This document shows positions 1 to 8,168 of a stretch of 13,083 nt of DNA, in pieces (the stretch's first letter is position 1; every line of letters begins with the position of its first letter). The stretch comes from Saprospiraceae bacterium (GTDB lineage: Bacteria > Bacteroidota > Bacteroidia > Chitinophagales > Saprospiraceae): contig JAHDII010000074.1 of assembly GCA_020630895.1 (NCBI GenBank), forward strand, positions 1-13,083, written 5' to 3'. The notes beneath the pieces were generated by a model, which had not been told where the DNA came from, ran no database searches, and worked only from the letters and a program-made list of their open reading frames with translations. The translations under genes and the position numbers were made by a program.

Positions 1-215
1 ATTTTTTTCAACTTCGTTGATATAATAATGATATAAAAATGATAAATTACATTTATACTTATTATTAATTTATTACAATAATAATAACCTTCATAAAAAC
101 GACTATCTACAGGCAAAGCCAACAGATACCATTTGTCCTGTTCTGTTTGAATATAAAAAGTAAAACATATTAATAAAAATGTAACAACAATCAATAATTG
201 TATCAATAATTTCAT
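1..215 (-). CDS. Partial small membrane or secreted protein, unrecognised (runs off left edge)
   Basis: I do not recognise this gene. Reading the minus strand from the ATG at 215, the frame stays open for 71 codons to the window edge, which is notable in such AT-rich DNA. The first ~20 residues (MKLLIQLLIVVTFLLICFTF) form a strongly hydrophobic N-terminal helix, either a signal anchor or a signal peptide. A polar stretch containing TEQDKWYLLALPVDSRFYEG follows. A second hydrophobic, Ile/Tyr-rich stretch lies near residues 49-64, so a two-helix membrane protein is possible. It diverges from the DUF952 gene across about 175 bases. No clear ribosome binding site precedes the ATG, which is usual for Bacteroidota. 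The C-terminus is not in the window. The second half has low-complexity codon content, so coding could end or shift there. Confidence 0.38.
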   Translation of the reverse strand, partial: MKLLIQLLIVVTFLLICFTFYIQTEQDKWYLLALPVDSRFYEGYYYCNKLIISINVIYHFYIIIISTKLKK

Positions 216-293
216 ATAAAAGATTAAAATAATTGGCTAGTTAATTCAGTATTCGTAATTTCGTTTGTTGATAAATTCAGTGTACTCAATAAA

Positions 294-312
294 TAATGAA
301 TTAAATTCATTA
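294..312. repeat. 19-base palindrome upstream of the DUF952 gene
   Basis: Arms TAATGAATT (294-302) and AATTCATTA (304-312) are exact reverse complements around one central A (303), followed by a short A run. It lies about 80 bases before the DUF952 start and about 80 bases from the divergent left-edge gene. The position and symmetry fit a dimeric repressor operator, but arms this AT-rich also arise by chance in AT-rich DNA, and nothing ties it to a particular regulator. Confidence 0.35.
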
Positions 313-389
313 AAAAAATGAACACAAGAAATGCAAGATTCAAAGTAATTAAAGCTATCAATAAATTTTTCATCAATTATTTTTTAATC

Positions 390-698
390 ATGGAGCATAT
401 TATTTACCATTTTACAACACCCGATTATTTTAATTTATTCAAAGATAAAGAATATTATTATCCTCAAAGATATCACGAAGAAGGATTTATTCATAATTGT
501 TTTGAACGGCAACAAGACCATGTTAGAAATAATTATTTCCAAGGCATAAAAAATATTGTAATACTAAAAATTGATACTCGTTTATTAGAACATCCTTTAA
601 TCATTGAGGAAGCCAAAAATGGAGACTCTTTTCCACATATTTATGGAGAATTGAATTTGAATGCCGTCGTAGAAAAAATTGATTTTTTGAATGAATAA
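390..698 (+). CDS. DUF952 family protein (102 aa)
   Basis: This is a small cytosolic protein of the DUF952 family (PF06108), with no signal peptide or membrane segment. The family's landmarks are visible: an opening IYH-F-TT motif (residues 5-10), EGFIH (31-35), a central hydrophobic strand NIVILKID, and FPHIYG near the C-terminus (81-86). The frame is open upstream to an ATG at 318, which would add 24 residues (FINYFLI-like sequence). I chose the ATG at 390 because DUF952 proteins begin almost directly with the IYHLT-type motif and the total of about 100 residues matches the family. The function is unknown. From memory, the family has been grouped with the ADP-ribosyltransferase-like fold, and the Y-H-x-T opening resembles that of DarT/Tpt1-like enzymes; activity here is only inference. 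It appears to be a single-gene unit ending at the hairpin at 702-731. Confidence 0.85.
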   Translation: MEHIIYHFTTPDYFNLFKDKEYYYPQRYHEEGFIHNCFERQQDHVRNNYFQGIKNIVILKIDTRLLEHPLIIEEAKNGDSFPHIYGELNLNAVVEKIDFLNE

Positions 699-701
699 AA
701 T

Positions 702-731
702 AAAAAAGGAGATATAAATATCTCCTTTTTT
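702..731. terminator. Bidirectional intrinsic terminator between converging genes
   Basis: A perfect 13-base-pair stem pairs 702-714 with 719-731 around the four-base loop 715-718. The core is GGAGATA / TATCTCC, flanked by six A and six T, so each strand reads as a hairpin followed by a T tract. It begins 4 bases after the DUF952 stop (698) and ends 15 bases from the stop end of the giant gene (747). It can therefore serve both converging transcripts. Confidence 0.9.
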
Positions 732-746
732 ATTTTAAAACATGAA

Positions 747-3700
747 TTATTCATCTACTTTAGCAACATATAGGGTTTCTTTTTTCCCTGAACTATCTTT
801 ATACAAAACAATATACATTCCAGCAGCATATTCTTTTAAAGAAATTGTTTTTGTTGTTACCCCTATTTTAACATCAAAATTATTGTGATATAATATTTTT
901 CCTGAAACATCAATAATATTAAATTCTGCATTTCCTTCTGTTTCACTCATTACTTCAATTGTAATATCGTTTATAGTAGGATTAGGATATACTAAAATTT
1001 CTTTTGTAGATACTTGTTTACAATCAGAACGAATTTGGATTGTTTCGCTAAAATCATAAGTACCATCAAAATCAATTTGTTTTAATCTATAATAATTAAA
1101 TTCTCTCCTAACAATATCATGAGTAAAAGAATAATTTTGAACTTCAGAAGTTGTTCCATTTCCTTGTACATATCCTATAGGTTCAAAAGATTCACCATCA
1201 ATACTATATTGAACAATAAAATGGCTATTATTTTTTTCTGATGCTGTTGACCATTGTAAAATCGTACTACAATTATCTGTTATACCTTTAAATTCTATTA
1301 ACTCAACAGGAAGAGAATTAAAATCAATAATATAATCTTCTACTTCGCCATTGTCGGCTCTTCCTGCATACGCAAATTGAGCAAAGGGAGGTTCTGATTC
1401 AAAGATTCTAAATCGAGAATACATCATCCCTGCTAAATTAGATCCTAAAGGAATATCAAATGTATAATTTACAGTTGTACTGGTTCCTTCTGAGCCAATC
1501 GCATCACTAATAATCATTTCTCCAGGATCACTAAAATCTCCATCTCTATTAAAATCTATATATCCTACTAACCAGCCTTCTCCATATACTGTAGCATCTA
1601 AAGAACCACCAAATCCATCTACAACCGTTCCTTCATACCATTTAGAATTACCAAAATCAATTCCATCTTCATCATTCATATTATCTAAATCATCTCCATC
1701 TGCAATTGTACTTGCTATACCATCTGTTTCAGAATCGACTAAGGCTCCTAAATATAAATCTGGGCTACTAATATTTGGAATAATATGATACGCTCCAATC
1801 GGACCAAATTTCAAATAAGTTGGATAATCTGTTGGCAAATCTCCGAAATCAATATCAATATCAATCACAAAAGCAAAATCTACATCGGTTGCATTTCCTC
1901 CTGTACTCAAATCTATATTTTGATAATTACTTGTATTCGTAACTGTTACCGCAGCAGTCGTAGATGTTGCTACACTTAATACAGGGCTTGTTGTTCCTAT
2001 TGATACTGTATAAATATCATTAGGTAAATTATTAAAAGAATAACTTCCATCTGCAAGAATTGTAGTCGCTCCAAGCAAATCTCCATCATCATTATATAGA
2101 TAAACAATTGTACCTTCTACAGGAGAATCTCCTGCATCTCCACAATCTCCATCAGAAGTAGCAGTATCTTCTAAACATACATTTCCAGCTATTGAATTAC
2201 TTCCATTTAATATCATTGCAAAATCTACATCTAAGCTACAACTTGTACAAGCTGTTCCTCCTAAATTAGATATTTCTCCCCCTGTAATTTGCACTGTTGT
2301 AGTATTATCTGCTGTTCCATCAGGATCAGAAAACGCAATGTAATTAGATCCTACTGGAGGACTTACAACAACGGTATAAGTTCCATCAGCAATATTACTA
2401 AATGAATATAAACCATCAATATCAGTTATTGTTGTAGGACAATCTACTCCCGAAGTACAAGTTCCATCTTGAAGCTCAATAGTTGCTCCTGCAATACCTA
2501 ATTCATAATCATCTTGTATTCCATTTTGATTGATATCATACCAAATATAATCACCAATAATTCCTGTTGGTTCATATCCAAAATCTGCTCCCATAAATGT
2601 TGTTCCATAATCCACACTTATAGCATAAGCATTATCACAAAGTGGATATCCTAAATTAATATTAGGATCAGGATCAGATACTTCAGCACAAGTTAAACCA
2701 TCTGAATTAGGATCTGAGGTTTGGGCTGCTCCACCTAAATCAGCATCTCCACTATCAACAATAACAATATAATCTCCAGGCAATAAACCTGAAAATAAAT
2801 AATTTCCATTTCCATCTGTTGTTTGTGTATCAATTAGCGTATCTCCTACTCCATCACCATTAGTATCTTCCCATAACTGAACATCTACATTGGCTATTCC
2901 TATTTCATTCCAATCTTGAGTACCATTTAAATTAGCATCCCAAAATAATTGGTCACCAATACTTCCAAAAGGAGCAAAACCAGTATCTGCATCCATAAAT
3001 GTACTCCCTGAAGTAATAGTAACGTCTATTGTTGTATTTGTAGTAGCTTGGTATGTAATACCTGCTCCATCTGTTGGCAAATCAGGATCATTAATATCTG
3101 TTATTATTTGATAATTTCCATCAGGAAGATTATCAAAAATATAATTTCCATTAGCATCTGTTTCTGTAGTTGAAACTAATGTAAATGTACCATCTCCATT
3201 TAAGTCAGCCCATAATTCTACAGTAATATTAGGTAAACCTGTTTCTGAAGGATCAACTATTCCGTCGCCATTTGAATCGAACCAAACTAAATCGCCAATA
3301 CTTCCTGTTCCTGTAGGTTGATAACCAAAATCTTGATCTAAATTACTAGCAATACCATCTACATAAGTCGTACCCATATTATCACAAGTTGTACATGTGA
3401 TTCCTAATTCATTTGGGTCTCCTGACTGGTAAAGATTATTCGCTAGAGTTGTATCATCTACTTGAACAATATAATCGCCAGCAGGTAAATTATTAAATGT
3501 ATAAGTCCCATCTGCGGCTGTAGTTGTAGTCGCGACTAAAGCATCTTCTATACTATCAATTATTCCATCTCCATTTGAATCTTCATATAAATTTACTGTA
3601 ACTCCAGCTATACCTTCATCACTAGCATCTTGAATACCATCTCCATTCCAATCATAATATAATTGATCTCCTATTATAGAAGATCCTATTTCTTGATAAG

Positions 3701-6700
3701 CAAAATCGTAATCATCATAAATATTTCCTCCACTAACAACGATAGGATCAGATTGATGGTCTGGAGAAGCTGTTCCTTCAGGATCTAATGTATTATTCCA
3801 ATTTATTCCTAATGGATTTGTTGTATTATGAACTACTACTGCATAAGTACCATCAGCTAAATCTGAAAATACATAATTTCCATTAGCATCTGTAGTAGTT
3901 GTAGGACAATTTAAACCTGGAGTACAAGTAGCACTGACTAATTCAACTGTTACTCCTTCAATAATATTTTCACCCAAATTTTGAGTACCATCTCCATTAT
4001 TATCTTCCCAAATATTTCCCATTATAGTATTAGGAATTATAAATCCAAAATCTATATCTAATTGATCTTCTCCCAAAGGAAGTGTAGAAAAATCTAAATT
4101 TACATTTACTGTTCCATCAGTTGTGCCATCTTGTTCATAGGTAGGTATAGTTGTCGAACCAGGAACAGTTGTTGCATCATAAGATACTGTATAATCTCCT
4201 TCAATTAAACCATCAAATAAGTACACACCATTTGCATCAGTAACTGTAGTTTCGATTGCATTAGTTGCATCACATGTTACACTGCTTAAACATAAGTAAA
4301 CTGTTACTCCAGGAATGCCTGATTCAGTACCATCTTGAATACCATTACCTGAAGTACCTCCACCATTTCCGTTATCATTCCAAAAAACATCTCCAATTGA
4401 ACCTGTAGCCACTAAAGTTGTAGCAGCAGTATCAAGAGCAGTATTTATTGGTAAACCCGTTCCATATTCCCCTCCCATAGAGGTTGCTATATTTATTAGT
4501 GTTTCTCCAGAAACAGTAGGTTCTAAAGCTCTAAATGTTACAACTACTTGTTTAGTATCTCCAGCACATAATGGACCTATATTATCCCATGTTAATGTAC
4601 CTGCTCCATCATCATTTGAAATGGCTGGTTCAGATGATAAAAATTCTAGTTGATTAGGATCATAAGTATCTTCTAAGGGTACAATCATCATTGTTGTTGC
4701 AGGGTCTGAACCTACTCCAGAACAAGTAGAGCCATCATAACATTCTATGGGTTCTTCTACTGTGACTTTAAAACCTATTGCATCAATATATAATGTAGCA
4801 CCATCTCCACTTCCTGAATTAGATGAATTAAAAACAACATCAACTCCGGATCCAAAAGTGGAATTAAAATCTGTCCAATCCCACGCTTTAAAAGAAGTTA
4901 TATCAAATGTTACTTCACCTGCATTTGCTAAAGAATTATACCCTAAATATTGAGCTACAGGAATAGGTCCTGTATTATCTAAAAATCCTCCATTTTCATC
5001 TATTGTGAATTCTAATATATCATTATCCAAGCCTGTTTGATACATTCGAACAACAACCTCAACTTTTGCAATGTTTCCTGTTGATGTTGGAGTAAAACCT
5101 CCTACAATAGCGTCTGTATTCCAAATAGCACTAGCAAAATTATTATCTTGTCCTATTAAATTCGCTACTGGAAGAAAATTATAAGGATTATTTACTACTT
5201 CAGCCCACATATATTGGATACTTTCTTCTACACAAGTTTCATTAAGAATTCCTGTTTCTCCAAATGTACAAGTAGGATTATCAGAAGTAATAGACAAACC
5301 AATGGCATCTAAAAAAACAGTCGCACCATCATAAGTTGCTGTACTTCCGCCATCTCTAGTAAATGAAATCCTTATTGTAATATTATTAATGTTATTAAAA
5401 TTAATAGTTCCTCCATTGACTTCTAAAATACTTGAAACATCTATAACAACTGCTTCACTATTCAAATTATTAAAATTAGTAGCAACCTGGTTATTTGAAT
5501 TAAAAATTATATTATCATTTTCATCAAAAACTCTAAGTATATAATTATCATCTATAATAGTTCCTGTAATTGAACCTACAAATACTATTTTAGCAGAGTT
5601 AATATTGGTTCCACATGTTTGTATAGTAAATCCTTTTGATGATAAAGAACAGCCAACAGAACTTCCCCAAGTAGGCAAAGTTTGATCTGTATTTCCATCA
5701 ATAGCCAATTGATTGCCATAGGTAGTAAAATTATCGTTCGTTACACAAGGATCGGAAACATCTGCATTTGGAAAAACAACGCCTTTACCTGTCGATTGAG
5801 GAGCTAAATCTTTGCCTCCTCCTATTAAATTAGCCACATTAATCGCATAAGAAACTTCATGACCTTCTAAAGTAGGATCTGAAGTTAATAATGCTTTTTT
5901 TAGTTGTAATGCAGGTGCAAATCCAGCATCATTTCCTGTGCTTGATTCTGCTAAAGCATTTGTATTTGCATTATCTAGATCTATTACAATTTGAGTTGGA
6001 GTGGTGCTTGTCCATCCTAAACAGGTTAAGGTAATATCACAGGTAGATGTAGCAATATCATCATCAATCACTACCACATAATTTCCATCTGGTAAATCAG
6101 TAAAACTATAATTTCCATTGGCATCTGTTGTTGTTGAAAAAGCAAGGATATCGCCATTTCCATCACCATCTTGATCATAATATAAACTAACATTCACACT
6201 TTCTATTCCTACTTCGCCTGCTTGTTGAATACCATCTCCAAATTCAGAAACTGTTGAATCGCTATCAGCATCATCTTCGAAAACAGTACCTGAAATGTCA
6301 TTTATTCCTGGTAATAAAGTAGTAGTAGAATCTATTAACAGACAATCTGTAAAACCTAAACTGACACAAGCTGTATTATCTACTGTTGCATCATAATTAT
6401 CTACATAAGTTGTAGGTACTGTAACAGAAAATGTAACCCCCACTGTAGTATTTATAGGAACATTATCATGTAAAAACCACTTAATATTGGTAACAGTTGT
6501 AGGATCTACTGGCTCTGTGTTTTGCCATGATATTCCATCGTCTGTTGAATAATAAATAGTAGTTGAAATTCCTGCAAGCGTATTATTAGCTCCTGCAGAA
6601 CCTCCTACATATACTGTTCCTTCAGGTATTACATCTGAAAATACTAGAGGCATTCCAAATTCTACTGCCCCAAAAGGCGATGTATCATTATTCGTAAAAT

Positions 6701-7841
6701 CTAAAGTATATTCTATATCATCTGGCAATGAAGCTAAAGTAGCCGTTCCTGTTTTATCAAATACAATATTAGGCTCTCCTGAGCTCACAACACCTATTGG
6801 TGTACCAAAATCAGAATTGAATTTTTCATTATTTCTTCCTGAAGCTACTTCTTGGTATGGTGAAATTTCGGAAGAACAATTATTCCCAATAGTTAACCAT
6901 TGATAAAATACTAAACCTATTGTTCCAGTATTATTAGGGGGTATATTAGTGAAATACATTTGATCTTCAAAAGGAATTAAATGTTCTGAACCATCCGTTA
7001 ATTTTACAATAATTAATCCAAATGTTTTTACTAATCTAAAACAACAAGGATCAAATTTAGTGGGATCTCCTACTGGAGCCATGTAAATATTATAATCAGG
7101 GACTAAATCTCCATCATTATCAAAACCTTGATTCACATTTCCTAAGTCAAACCAAATTCCTTCATGTACATATTCTGTTCCTAAATCACCTGATAAATCA
7201 GGTCTCCAACCTAAAACAGACTCAATCGCATCAATATATTCTTGAGGAACTTTATTATCTCCATTAGGCCAAATTTTATTAGCCATAGCTGAAATTTCAC
7301 ATCTCATTGTAAATGTCCATGTTTCATCGGCAGTCCCTCCTGAATAAGTTGCCCAAGCATCCATTTCTAACCATAAATCATCATCTTCAAAAGCACAAGC
7401 ACCATGAACAGGATCCCCATTATCATCTGTAATAGGATAGGTAATAAACCAATACTGAACAATACATTCTCCTGGTTCTATTACAGGAATCATTCTAGTT
7501 CCTTGATCACAATCTTCTAAAGTTAAAGAAAAATTACCTGTTAATCCAGAATGTGTTCTTTCTGGAAAAGTACCTGGTGTTGGGCTCGCTAATCCATCAA
7601 AATCACCAATATTTACAACGACATCATACATAGTTGTTGTGGAAGAATTATTACAAACTTCTACTGCAATATGTGCAGATTTAGGCTGAAATCCTCTATT
7701 TGAATCTTCTACTAAATTATATGGGGCTAGAATTTTTATACTCAAATCTCCAACTACAGGAGTAGTAGAAAACACCAAGGAAGAATTGAATAAAAAGCAA
7801 AAAATAAAAAATAAAATTAGTTTTTGTATTTGTGTTTCCAT
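747..7841 (-). CDS. Giant T9SS-exported multidomain protein with SdrD_B-like repeats (2364 aa)
   Basis: This is a secreted or cell-surface protein, probably adhesive or structural; no catalytic domain is visible. Approximate order by residue: signal peptide 1-25; unrecognised N-terminal module 27-345 with eight Cys; DUF11-like domain 355-510; SdrD_B-like repeat 512-643; the start of another DUF11-like domain (645-700); two related beta-rich modules (700-853, 885-1030); the remainder of the DUF11-like domain (1045-1125); seven more SdrD_B-like repeats back to back (1147-1996); a GEVEDY-type domain 2057-2172 (GYIDFNRDGDFSD, NGEVEDYIIDF); an LPVEL-started Ig/FN3-like segment 2178-2270; T9SS type-A sorting domain 2280-2364 (VYPNP, IDVSGK, AAGMYIV). 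The repeats carry DxNGDGxxD calcium-type loops and DANGNYxFxxLxxGxY cores. The first in-frame ATG after a stop is 7841 and gives a good signal peptide. A purine-rich AGGAAG sits 15 bases upstream, too far to be typical. The gene looks intact and monocistronic. Confidence 0.93.
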   Translation of the reverse strand: METQIQKLILFFIFCFLFNSSLVFSTTPVVGDLSIKILAPYNLVEDSNRGFQPKSAHIAVEVCNNSSTTTMYDVVVNIGDFDGLASPTPGTFPERTHSGLTGNFSLTLEDCDQGTRMIPVIEPGECIVQYWFITYPITDDNGDPVHGACAFEDDDLWLEMDAWATYSGGTADETWTFTMRCEISAMANKIWPNGDNKVPQEYIDAIESVLGWRPDLSGDLGTEYVHEGIWFDLGNVNQGFDNDGDLVPDYNIYMAPVGDPTKFDPCCFRLVKTFGLIIVKLTDGSEHLIPFEDQMYFTNIPPNNTGTIGLVFYQWLTIGNNCSSEISPYQEVASGRNNEKFNSDFGTPIGVVSSGEPNIVFDKTGTATLASLPDDIEYTLDFTNNDTSPFGAVEFGMPLVFSDVIPEGTVYVGGSAGANNTLAGISTTIYYSTDDGISWQNTEPVDPTTVTNIKWFLHDNVPINTTVGVTFSVTVPTTYVDNYDATVDNTACVSLGFTDCLLIDSTTTLLPGINDISGTVFEDDADSDSTVSEFGDGIQQAGEVGIESVNVSLYYDQDGDGNGDILAFSTTTDANGNYSFTDLPDGNYVVVIDDDIATSTCDITLTCLGWTSTTPTQIVIDLDNANTNALAESSTGNDAGFAPALQLKKALLTSDPTLEGHEVSYAINVANLIGGGKDLAPQSTGKGVVFPNADVSDPCVTNDNFTTYGNQLAIDGNTDQTLPTWGSSVGCSLSSKGFTIQTCGTNINSAKIVFVGSITGTIIDDNYILRVFDENDNIIFNSNNQVATNFNNLNSEAVVIDVSSILEVNGGTINFNNINNITIRISFTRDGGSTATYDGATVFLDAIGLSITSDNPTCTFGETGILNETCVEESIQYMWAEVVNNPYNFLPVANLIGQDNNFASAIWNTDAIVGGFTPTSTGNIAKVEVVVRMYQTGLDNDILEFTIDENGGFLDNTGPIPVAQYLGYNSLANAGEVTFDITSFKAWDWTDFNSTFGSGVDVVFNSSNSGSGDGATLYIDAIGFKVTVEEPIECYDGSTCSGVGSDPATTMMIVPLEDTYDPNQLEFLSSEPAISNDDGAGTLTWDNIGPLCAGDTKQVVVTFRALEPTVSGETLINIATSMGGEYGTGLPINTALDTAATTLVATGSIGDVFWNDNGNGGGTSGNGIQDGTESGIPGVTVYLCLSSVTCDATNAIETTVTDANGVYLFDGLIEGDYTVSYDATTVPGSTTIPTYEQDGTTDGTVNVNLDFSTLPLGEDQLDIDFGFIIPNTIMGNIWEDNNGDGTQNLGENIIEGVTVELVSATCTPGLNCPTTTTDANGNYVFSDLADGTYAVVVHNTTNPLGINWNNTLDPEGTASPDHQSDPIVVSGGNIYDDYDFAYQEIGSSIIGDQLYYDWNGDGIQDASDEGIAGVTVNLYEDSNGDGIIDSIEDALVATTTTAADGTYTFNNLPAGDYIVQVDDTTLANNLYQSGDPNELGITCTTCDNMGTTYVDGIASNLDQDFGYQPTGTGSIGDLVWFDSNGDGIVDPSETGLPNITVELWADLNGDGTFTLVSTTETDANGNYIFDNLPDGNYQIITDINDPDLPTDGAGITYQATTNTTIDVTITSGSTFMDADTGFAPFGSIGDQLFWDANLNGTQDWNEIGIANVDVQLWEDTNGDGVGDTLIDTQTTDGNGNYLFSGLLPGDYIVIVDSGDADLGGAAQTSDPNSDGLTCAEVSDPDPNINLGYPLCDNAYAISVDYGTTFMGADFGYEPTGIIGDYIWYDINQNGIQDDYELGIAGATIELQDGTCTSGVDCPTTITDIDGLYSFSNIADGTYTVVVSPPVGSNYIAFSDPDGTADNTTTVQITGGEISNLGGTACTSCSLDVDFAMILNGSNSIAGNVCLEDTATSDGDCGDAGDSPVEGTIVYLYNDDGDLLGATTILADGSYSFNNLPNDIYTVSIGTTSPVLSVATSTTAAVTVTNTSNYQNIDLSTGGNATDVDFAFVIDIDIDFGDLPTDYPTYLKFGPIGAYHIIPNISSPDLYLGALVDSETDGIASTIADGDDLDNMNDEDGIDFGNSKWYEGTVVDGFGGSLDATVYGEGWLVGYIDFNRDGDFSDPGEMIISDAIGSEGTSTTVNYTFDIPLGSNLAGMMYSRFRIFESEPPFAQFAYAGRADNGEVEDYIIDFNSLPVELIEFKGITDNCSTILQWSTASEKNNSHFIVQYSIDGESFEPIGYVQGNGTTSEVQNYSFTHDIVRREFNYYRLKQIDFDGTYDFSETIQIRSDCKQVSTKEILVYPNPTINDITIEVMSETEGNAEFNIIDVSGKILYHNNFDVKIGVTTKTISLKEYAAGMYIVLYKDSSGKKETLYVAKVDE
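1854..4403 (-). repeat. Tandem array of seven SdrD_B-like repeats inside the giant gene
   Basis: Residues ~1147-1996 hold seven consecutive units of about 113-136 residues; an eighth, isolated copy is at ~512-643. Each unit starts with G-x-I-x-G-D/N-x-x-W/Y-x-D-x-N-x-(D/N)-G-x-Q/V-D, continues with a G-I-x-G-V-x-V-x-L strand and a T-D-A-N-G-N-Y-x-F-x-N/D-L-x-x-G-x-Y core, and ends in D-F-G-Y/F. Approximate boundaries by residue: 1147-1266, 1267-1383, 1385-1510, 1512-1625, 1626-1761, 1762-1880, 1882-1996. DNA identity is mostly short. The longest exact match I noticed is 21 bases (3141-3161 and 3873-3893), with a one-mismatch copy at 6108-6128. The array is therefore diverged at the DNA level, not a recent expansion. 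Confidence 0.85.
4722..5744 (-). repeat. Two related beta-rich modules between DUF11-like segments of the giant protein
   Basis: Two segments of the giant protein (~700-853 and ~885-1030) resemble each other. Both have an early N-A-K-V/I-x-x-V strand (NSAKIVFVG and NIAKVEVVV), a middle D-N-D/Y-I-L-x-F/V-x-x-x-E-N/D run, an I/F-D-I/V-x-S segment (VIDVSSI and TFDITSF), and a nearly identical end, DGATVFLDAIG versus DGATLYIDAIG. The end motifs are about 176 residues apart. The pattern resembles jelly-roll or carbohydrate-binding-like beta sandwiches, but I cannot assign a family. Sequence resembling the two halves of a DUF11-like domain lies on either side. Confidence 0.6.
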
Positions 7842-7880
7842 AAAACTTACATTTTACTTCCTTTAAGTCTAAATCTATGC

Positions 7881-7888
7881 CAAAATTA
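7881..7888 (-). promoter_or_regulatory. Candidate Bacteroidota -7 box for the giant gene
   Basis: On the minus strand 7881-7888 reads TAATTTTG, an exact match to the Bacteroidota housekeeping -7 consensus TAnnTTTG, about 40 bases before the start codon. No convincing TTTG -33 element sits at the usual ~19-21 base spacing; the nearest candidate is TGTTAC at 7903-7908, which is too close. Single eight-base matches with two free positions are common in AT-rich DNA. Confidence 0.35.
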
Positions 7889-8094
7889 AAATTTGCTATT
7901 TTGTAACATGATATTAACATAAAAAACAACAATTAAAGAAAAATAAAATTCTGTATATCAAGTTTTTAAATCTTAAAGTTTATTTTTCACAACAGCAAAA
8001 TGTAACACTATAGATTTTACTGTTTTTTTGAGAGTTAAAATTTTAAATTGTACATAAAATATATTCAATTGTATTTTACAAAATAGCGAAATAC

Positions 8095-8168
8095 TGTCAT
8101 AATTGCCTTAATGTCATTACTAATTGGCACTAAAAGCTGAAATAATGTCACTATTTTACAATTGGCAC
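8095..8168 (+). promoter_or_regulatory. TGTCA / TTGGCAC repeat cluster upstream of groES
   Basis: Three TGTCA elements start at 8095, 8112 and 8146, giving spacings of 17 and 34 bases. Each is followed by a TTGsC element: TTGCC at 8103, TTGGCAC at 8124-8130 and TTGGCAC at 8162-8168. The nine-base AATTGGCAC occurs exactly twice, 38 bases apart. The last copy ends 76 bases before the groES ATG, a sensible distance for a promoter or activator site. TGGCAC matches the -24 half of a sigma-54 promoter, but the expected GC ten bases downstream of GG is missing in both copies. I infer a heat-shock control region; the factor is unknown. Confidence 0.5.

Noticed and set aside
318..389. Upstream ATG at 318 as the DUF952 start
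   Set aside because: It would add 24 residues before the conserved IYHFTT opening that normally lies at the N-terminus of the family; the added segment has no family match.
1854..4403. CRISPR-like or recent DNA tandem repeat
   Set aside because: Periodicity comes from protein domains of about 115-135 residues. DNA copies are diverged, and exact matches are only about 20 bases and in one coding frame.
4747..4953. Plus-strand open frames inside the giant gene (also 1785-1979)
   Set aside because: They are antisense to well-supported domains, have no recognisable product, and show repetitive or unnatural composition; they are shadows.
7717..7932. Minus-strand 71-residue frame overlapping the start of the giant gene
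   Set aside because: It overlaps the signal-peptide coding region in another frame. Its only plausible features derive from the AT-rich leader and no start signal supports it.
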